The position numbers and the translations under genes were made by a program. A model generated the notes under the pieces. That model saw nothing but the letters and a program-made list of their open reading frames with translations, was not told the origin of the DNA and ran no database searches. DNA of 64,000 nt from Palaemon carinicauda (taxonomy: Eukaryota; Arthropoda; Malacostraca; Decapoda; Palaemonidae). The stretch lies in the NCBI RefSeq assembly GCF_036898095.1, contig NC_090726.1, positions 41,088,191 through 41,152,190 on the forward strand, written 5' to 3'. How positions within the stretch are numbered: the stretch's first letter is position 1; each line of letters starts with the position of its first letter. Shown here piece by piece: positions 57,440 to 64,000 of this stretch.

Positions 57440-57945
57440 AAGCTTCATTATTTTTGCTCTTTATCAGGGGAAACTGAACTCTCAAATAAGGGTAAAAATA
57501 TCTATCTGGTTATCAATGTAAATGTGACAGGATTCTCATGTTAAATGCAAAGTCAAGATCACAGTTAATGCATCCAAGTAGGCAGATACGTACCCTACAT
57601 ATATACAATAATAGTAAAGACAAAATAATTAACCAAGTTATCACGAGACTCCTGTCACCAATACATTTTCTATAACAGCCAAATTTTTATGGCAGTTTTA
57701 AAAATGTATAGGCGACGTGTCTCGTGATAAAAGGCACTTAGAAATTTTATTAAACATTTAGTTTTTACTAATATCGCATCTACATAGGATTAGTAATAGC
57801 CTACTTAGAAACCTTAACCGTGATCTTGACTTTGCATTTAACTTGAGAACCCTGTCACATTTACACTGATAACCATTATCAGACAGAAATTTTTACCCTT
57901 ATTTATGAGTTCAGTTCCCCCTGATCAAATTTACTGAATCACAAT
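57440..57945. repeat. Long imperfect palindrome (about 500 bp)
   Basis: Outer arms 57463-57590 and 57797-57930 contain AAGGGTAAAAAT, GTAAATGTGACAGG and TGCAAAGTCAAGATCAC with inverted counterparts. Inner arms TTATCACGAGAC (57639-57650) and GTCTCGTGATAA (57718-57729), then AATACATTTTCTATAACAGCC against GGCAGTTTTAAAAATGTAT, close toward a centre near 57687. It could be a foldback MITE or make hairpin RNA. No ORF. Confidence 0.75.
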
Positions 57946-59215
57946 TAATATTTTTGCAGCCTTTTAGACAAAATTGACAGATAATAGTTAACATTTTTTA
58001 ATTTAGCCAAAATTAATGAGACTACTTTAAACCTTTTCATCTAGACCAATACTTTAGATAATTTAAATTCATGACAATGCTGCTTCTACTTTCATAGTTG
58101 ATTAATAAAACAGGGTATGTATGGTTGTTTAAAATCTACCTCTTGTGGATTCTTACAAAAATGTTCCTCACTTTACAAGATATTTTAACTTTTTATTTGG
58201 ATAAGAAATTGCTCATGAAAGGAAATATAATGATGTAGATGTTGGCTTTTTTATGCATGTTTCAAAGATTTAATATACTGATGAAAAAGGGACTTACAAA
58301 TTTCTAAAAAAAAAAATTGAGACTTTTTGATACTTTCTCATTTGGAAAATGTACTTCAAAGTAATTTATTCTTCTCTGGGAAAATTGTATATTTACATTG
58401 GGAATTGGAAGTCCAAAGAAAAGGTCTTTATTTAATCACCTCATGAACCTATAAAACAAATCAAGAATACTTCACATTACTAAGAAACTGATCTGTTTAC
58501 GTTAATTTATGAATGAAAAAATTTACTAAGCTTTTACAAGATTTTCTAGGCTTTACAGAACTATTCAATTTTCATGGATAAGGCAAAGATATTTTTACCA
58601 CATGGTTTCACTAAAAGATATTAACAACTGGCCAACAGAATTTAGCTGCCAAATTTTACTTAGCTCAAATGAAAAAGCAAATGATAATTATGAATAACTG
58701 ATATATGGCACACTAATGAAAATTCTTTATTATTGTATAGTAGTAAACTTACATTATTTGGATTAAAATTTACTATGAAAAATCGGATTTCCAACCGACA
58801 AAAAGCTGGAGAGGACTTTCCTTTTAAAATGAAATCATTTGAAAACATGCAATTCTATAAAATGCCAAAAATACACCTTTAGAAATAAGAAAAAACAATT
58901 ACTTTAATTACAAAGTTAACCCATTAGGCATGCACACTCAACTTTTTTGATAAACCTTTTTATTTCACTTATGCATTAGCGAGAAAGTTAGCCAAGAGGT
59001 CTAATCATTTTGAGAAAATGGATTTTCAAAGTGGAGTGGTGTAATTTAATATTGTACTCTAATAAGCTCTATTGAGCTAAACTAAAACTATGAAAACATT
59101 CAACACAATTTCTTAGGGAACAGTTTCAAAAGTCTGCCATACTTCGCAATAACGAAGCACACTGCTATCAGTTGTCTATACAAACTTTAATTGCTAATTC
59201 CTGACTAGCCGGGTT
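57946..59215. other. No gene recognised
   Basis: AT-rich sequence without recognised motifs, up to the LINE 5' end. Confidence 0.45.
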
Positions 59216-59229
59216 TACATATCTTATCT

Positions 59230-60070
59230 GCGTGGATGTAGTACGATAGAGAGTAAAAGATGTGAGACTGGAACTATGTTTAAGAATAGAAGGATGGATA
59301 TATTGGCTTTGTGTGAGACAAAGATAAAAGGGAAAGGTGAAGTGATGTTTGGGGAAATGTCTGGTAGAGTGTCTGGGATTGAAAGGGGAAGAGCGAGAGA
59401 GGGTGTGGCTTTATTGCCGAGTGAATGGATGACAGGTAAAGTAGTGGAATGGAAGGAGATATCATCTACATTAATGTGGGTAAGGGTTAGGTTGGGTAGG
59501 GAATGTTGGGCGTTTGTCAGTGCGTATGGGCCAGGTAGTGAGAAAAGTGAAGAAGAGCAGAATGAGTTCTGGAATGAATTAACTAGGTGTGTAGAAGGAC
59601 TGGGTAGAAGGAATTATGTAGTTGTCATGGGTGATTTAAATGCTAGAGTGGGCACTGGAGAGGTAGGTGTCATTGGGAAGTATGGCGTACCAGGTGAAAA
59701 TGAGAGTGGTGAGAGACTGGTAGATATGTGCATTGAGCAAGAGATGGTGAAAAGTTCTAGCTTTTTCAAAAAAAAAAAAAAAAAAAAAAAAGTATACATG
59801 GGTAAGAGTGGCAAATGGAAGGTGGTAGAAAGGGCATTAATGGATTATGTGTTGATAGCTAAAAGAATGTTTGGAAAATTGTTTAGGGGTATGGCTAACG
59901 GTATGTCTGATCATATTTTGGTGGAAGGAAAATTAGTTGTAGCAAAAGAGTGGGGGAATAGAGTAGGTGGATGTAAAAGGGAGCTAGTGAGGGTTGAAGA
60001 GCTAATAAAACCGGGGGTAAAAAGTAAATATCAAGAAAGGTTGAAAATGGCATATGATGAAGTAATTTAG
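59230..60070 (+). pseudogene. LINE endonuclease domain with expanded A tract
   Basis: The APE-type endonuclease nicks target DNA. Motifs are MDILALCETKIKG, ALLPSEWMTG, VVVMGDLNARVG, ALMDYVLI and NGMSDHILVEGKL, the usual order. A run of 23 A at 59769-59791 lies between two conserved blocks and encodes Lys. After it the reading frame around WVRVAN is displaced and returns, suggesting two compensating indels. The ORF is open to TAG at 60068. Confidence 0.82.
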
Positions 60071-60079
60071 AGGAGTGGA

Positions 60080-62035
60080 AGTTGGTAAAAGAAAATTTTG
60101 ATGGGATTGCAAGTGATGTGTGTGTCAAGAAGGTTGTTGGAGGCAGCATGAGGAAGGGCAGTGAATGGTGGAATGAAGGAGTGAAGGTAAAAGTGGAAGA
60201 GAAAAAGAGGGATTTTGAAGAATGGCTGCAGAGTAATAGTGTAGAGAAGTATTTAAGATATAGAGAGAAAAATGTGGAAGTAAAGTGCAAGGTAAGTGTG
60301 GCAAAGAGGGCAGCTGACCTGATGTAGTTCTGGAAAGAAGTGAAGAGAGTAAGGAAGGCTGGCTCAAGAATGGAAGAGACAGTGAAAGATGGAAATGGAA
60401 GGTTGTTAAAAGGAGAGCAGGTAAGGAAAAGGTGGGCAGAATATTTTGAAAGTTTACTGAATGTTGAGGATAATAGGGAGGCATATATAATTGCTGTTGC
60501 AGGTGTTGAGGTGCCGGTGATGGGAGATGAGAATGAGAGAGATATTACAATAAAGGAAGGGAGGGAGAGCACTAGATGAAACGAGAGTAGGAAAAGCATC
60601 TGGTATGGATGGTGTGAGAGCTGAGATGTTGAAGGAAGGGGGTGTGACTCTACTTGAATGGTTGGTGAGATTGTTTAATGTGTGTTTTGTGTTGTCAATG
60701 GTACCAGTAGATTGGATTTGTGCGTGTATTGTACCACTATATAAGGGTAAGGGAGATGTGCAAGAGTGTTGTAATTCAAGGGGTATTAGTTTGTTGAGTG
60801 TGGTGGGAAAAGTGTGTGGTAGAGTACTGATTAATAGGATTAAGGATATAACAGAGAATGCAATCTTAGAAATACAGGGTGGTTTTAGAAGAGGTAGGGG
60901 TTGTATGAATCAGATTTTTACAGTTAGGCAGATATAAGAGAAATATTTAGCAAAAGGTAAGGAGGTGTATGTTGCGTTTATGGATCTGGAGAAACCGTGT
61001 GATAGGGTTGATAGGGAAGCAATGTGGAACGTGATGAGGTTATATGGAGTTCTTGGAAGGTTGTTGCAAGCAGTGAGAAGTTTCTGAAAAGGTAGTAAGA
61101 CATGTGTTAGGATAGGAAATGAAGTGAGCCATTGGTTTCCGGTGAGAGTGGGACTGAGACAGGGATGTGTGATGTCGCCGTGGTTGTTTACCTTGTATGT
61201 TGATGGAGTGGTGAGAGAGGTGAATGCTCGAGTGCTTGGACGAGGATTGAAACTGGTAGACGAGAATGACCATGAATGGGAGGTAAATCAGTTGTTGTTT
61301 GCGGATGATACTGTACTGGTTGCAGACGCGGAAGAGAAGCTTGGCCGATTAGTGACAGAATTTGGATGTGTGTGTGAGAGAAGGAAGTTGAGAGTTAATG
61401 TGGGTAAGAGTAAGGTTATGAGATGTACGAGAAGGAAAGGTGGTGCAAGGTTGAATGTCATGTTGAATGGAGAGTTACTTGAGGAGGTGGATCAGTTTAA
61501 GTACTTGGGGTCTGTTGTTGCAGCAAATGGTGGAGTGGAAGCAGATGTACATCAGGGAGTGAATGAAGGATGCAAAGTGTTGGGGACAGTTAAGGGAGTA
61601 GTAAAAAACAGAGGGTTGGGCATGAATGTAGAGAGAGTTCTGTATGAGAAAGTGATTGTGCCAACTGTGATGTATGGATCGGAGTTGGGGGGAATGAAAG
61701 TGACGGAGAGACAGAAATTGAATAAAATGTCTAAGGAGTATGGCTGGTGTATCTAGAGTTGATAGGGTTAGGAACGAAGTAGTGAGGGTGAGAACGGGTG
61801 TAAGAAATGAGTTAGCAGCTAGAGTGGATATGAATGTGTTGAGGTGGTTTGGCTATGTTGAGAGAATGGATGATGGCTGTCTGCTAAAGAAGGTGATGAA
61901 TGCAAGAGTTGATGGGAGAAGTACGAGAGGAAGGCCAAGGTTTGGGTGGATGGATGGAGTGAAGGAAGCTCTGGGTGATAGGAGGATAGATGTGAGCGAG
62001 GCAAGAGCGTGCTAGAAATAGGAATGAATGGCGAG
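60080..62035 (+). pseudogene. LINE reverse transcriptase domain, frameshifted
   Basis: RT copies the LINE RNA at the target nick. Segments in different frames give RWAEYFESLLNVEDN, MDGVRAEMLKEGG, VPLYKGKGD, RGISLLSVVGKV, EIQGGFRRGRG, AFMDLEKPCDRVDREAMW, GLRQGCVMSPWLFTLYVDGV and LLFADDTVLVADAE with FADD intact. The thumb and tail have LRVNVGKSKVM, DQFKYLGSVV and LRWFGYVERMDD, and then GRSTRGRPRFGWMDGVKEA. At least three frameshifts or stops break it (near 60328, 60575, 60936, 61084 and 61753). Catalytic Asp before AFMD is followed by Lys-Pro where the family usually has a Phe or Ala, a minor difference. Confidence 0.85.
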
Positions 62036-62504
62036 CGATTGTGACGCAGTTCCGGTAGGCCCTGCTGCTGCCTCTGATGCCTTAGATGACCGCGGAGGTA
62101 GCAGCAGTAGGGGATTCAGCGTTATGAAGCTTCATCTGTGGTGGATAATGTGGGAGGGTGGGCTGTGAAACCCTAGCAGTACCAGCTGAACTCAGTTGAG
62201 TCCCTTGTTAGGCTGGGAGGAACGTAGAGAGTAGAGGTCCCCTTTTTGTTTTTGTTTCTTTGTTGATGTCGGCTACCCCCCAAAAGTTGGGGGAAGTGCC
62301 TTGGTATATGTATGTATGTATAAAAACCAGTCCTTTAGTAGGAGTATGACTTTGACGATGCTGGAACGGTCGTTTAAACTTTACACAAGGTAGATATCGT
62401 TGCTAGCAGGTGAAGAGTAGGCCTTACACACTTACATTTAGGGCCCTTCACTGACCTGTGACTTTCTAGGTGGTTGGGATGGGCAGTGTAACTTAAAGGA
62501 CAAA

Positions 62505-62590
62505 GGTTTGTAGTTATGAAAAATATAAATACTTTAGAAATTTGTGATTCGTTTCTACAAATATACAAACCCTCATCCTTTACGAGGAGA
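62505..62590. repeat. Diverged DIRS end-to-end junction fragment
   Basis: AGGTTTGTAGTTATGAAAAA then ATTTGTGATTCGTTTC and ACAAATATACAAACCC follows the order right end then left end, the reverse of the A/B ICR. No ORF attached. Confidence 0.45.
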
Positions 62591-64000
62591 CTTATCCTAC
62601 GGTGGGAGTAAGTCCCTATAACCAAACTGGATGGTTTACAAATCCAGGAAATATGCTAAAGCACTTTAGTCCTATAGGGAAAGAAAAATGACGATTCCTG
62701 TCAACCTCAGGTCATGGATGTCGCAGTAGTTATGCTAGGGACCTTACAAGAGATTGGCAGGTGGTCGTTGAAGAGCCGATATCCTAAAGGATTTGTTTGA
62801 ATGCATGGTCATTTTGAGAAATGGAATTCCATCCTCCCCTTGTCTGGGAAGATGGCAAGATACCTCAATACAAAATGGAACAGCTGGTTCATTCCAATAC
62901 ATAAGGAAAATAAAATGGCCACATTCTCCTCTCTTCACGACTTACACTGCAACTGCTACCTTAGACCAGATGCTTTTTGTTCCGTGTGGGAGCTATGTTC
63001 AGTAGCTACCACAAGACCAAGTACAGTATAAGATTATCCAAGGTCGTGGGCAATGAAGGTAGTCTTGCCATACCAGACTTCTATCTTCAGGACTAGCACC
63101 AATGACAATTTCATATATGAGTCAAAAGGCAGCTTTATTCAGGATACCTATTTTACCGTTTTGGTGCAGGAGTGTCTGGTGAATCACCAGAGATATACAC
63201 TCGCTTGTCGTTGTGCCCTCACAGGACAGAGAAGTTGATCATCCTGACCCTACTTATAAAGAAGACCAATAAGGATTTAAATCTGGAGCTGAGCAGAGCT
63301 AAAATCTGGCTCAGCCACAAAATCCAGGTCAAAGGGGAAGGCCTTCCTCCATTTGAGAAGGACGTGTGACAGACGAAATGTCAGGGTACGTTTTGTAATG
63401 CGGAGGCCAAGGCTCGGAAGTAGTCTTGGCGTCGGATCCTATCTGATGCCCCGTTATGGGCTCCTGCAGGGTCCGGGTGAGAAACCAAAGGACTCGGGTG
63501 ACGTCCCAAAAGTGGTTTTGAATTCCTGAATAGGGAAAACTGTTCGGAGCTATTCCTGAACAAAGGCTGAACCTCCGAAGGGGAAGGGTCCAAAGTCTAT
63601 AAATTAAAATCTGGTTAAAGGGCAAGTGTCAGCCTTTTACCACTGTCCCTTGAGAGAGGAAGATAGGGAGAACTGTAATCCACTGTAGAGAGGCATTGAA
63701 TGGAAAAGTATGCCTCCTTTGATGCCCTGAACAAAAGATGGGTAGATCTTCCTGTACTTTGAAGATCAATAGCTAAACCAGATACCAATTAGTGTGGCAT
63801 TAAACAGCTGCCAGGGTTATCCTGAGTCGGATATCATCGACAGATTATTGAGAAATCGTAAACCAGGTAAATAGGCTGAAAGGCTAAGGGAAACATTACT
63901 TGGTCAGTGAACGGAATGGGGAGATCCCATGTAGAGAAAGCATAGACGAACAAGTGATCAGTGGTGTCCTTCAATGACTTAATTGTCTCTGGCTCTCCAA
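62591..64000. other. No gene recognised
   Basis: Several 60-100 codon frames occur on both strands without recognisable motifs. Could be an uncharacterised repeat or host intergenic sequence. Confidence 0.4.

Larger units (their letters stand above)
59216..62325 (+). mobile_element. LINE (non-LTR retrotransposon), near-complete ORF2 plus 3' UTR
   Basis: Endonuclease, RT and C-terminal segments follow in order from 59216 to about 62035, then a 3' UTR with CTACCCCCCAAAAGTTGGGG and a terminal TATGTATGTATGTATA tract. The 5' end is truncated or unclear. The clade was not assigned with confidence. Confidence 0.85.

Noticed and set aside
59895..60599. 234-codon minus-strand frame opposite the LINE
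   Set aside because: Leu/Ser-rich shadow of the purine-rich LINE coding strand.
63329..63625. 98-codon minus-strand frame near the window end
   Set aside because: No recognisable motif or context.

Overview
This is a eukaryotic window with no supported intact host gene. It is mostly transposable elements set in AT-rich sequence with many (TAA)n, (GA/CT)n and (GT)n microsatellites. The mix is four DIRS tyrosine-recombinase retrotransposons or relics, a pogo/Tigger transposon, a Gypsy-like LTR element, several LINE families with (TAA)n or other simple tails, and a tRNA-derived SINE. That points to an arthropod, most likely a decapod crustacean. The organism call is inference from the repeat mix and not from a host gene.

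Layout. 1-4106: 3' part of a DIRS element (E1) with the Gag C-terminus, an RT/RNase H/methyltransferase ORF and a recombinase ORF split by a LINE. 4107-7577: Tigger element on the minus strand, abutting the E1 right end and lacking its left inverted repeat. 7578-9902: unassigned sequence with old DIRS and LINE fragments. 9903-28538: DIRS element A carrying two nested insertions, the nearly complete DIRS element C (10151-16600) inside its left end and the Gypsy-like element D (21243-25553) inside its RT. 29056-36215: DIRS element B, same family and orientation as A, more decayed. 36216-36890: recombinase relic of another DIRS (F).

36.9-46 kb: AT-rich sequence with SINEs, LINE 3' ends, solo DIRS terminal repeats and a weak candidate gene for a small secreted cysteine peptide (42435-43005). 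47.3-57.3 kb: two copies of a >1.2 kb promoter-like repeat in inverted orientation about 7 kb apart, with SINEs and an old tandem duplication between them. 57440-57945: a long imperfect palindrome. 59216-62325: a nearly full-length but frameshifted LINE. 62.3-64 kb: mostly unassigned.

How the genes relate. In the DIRS elements ORF order is gag, RT-RNase H-MT, recombinase. The RT ORF lies +1 to gag and the recombinase ORF returns to the gag frame. Inverted terminal repeats plus an internal complementary region (ICR) joining complements of both ends identify the element boundaries. The most notable observations are a PBS-LTR complementarity in D suggesting self-primed reverse transcription, a very long open alternate frame across the DIRS RT, and YxDD Asp-to-Asn changes in three separate elements.
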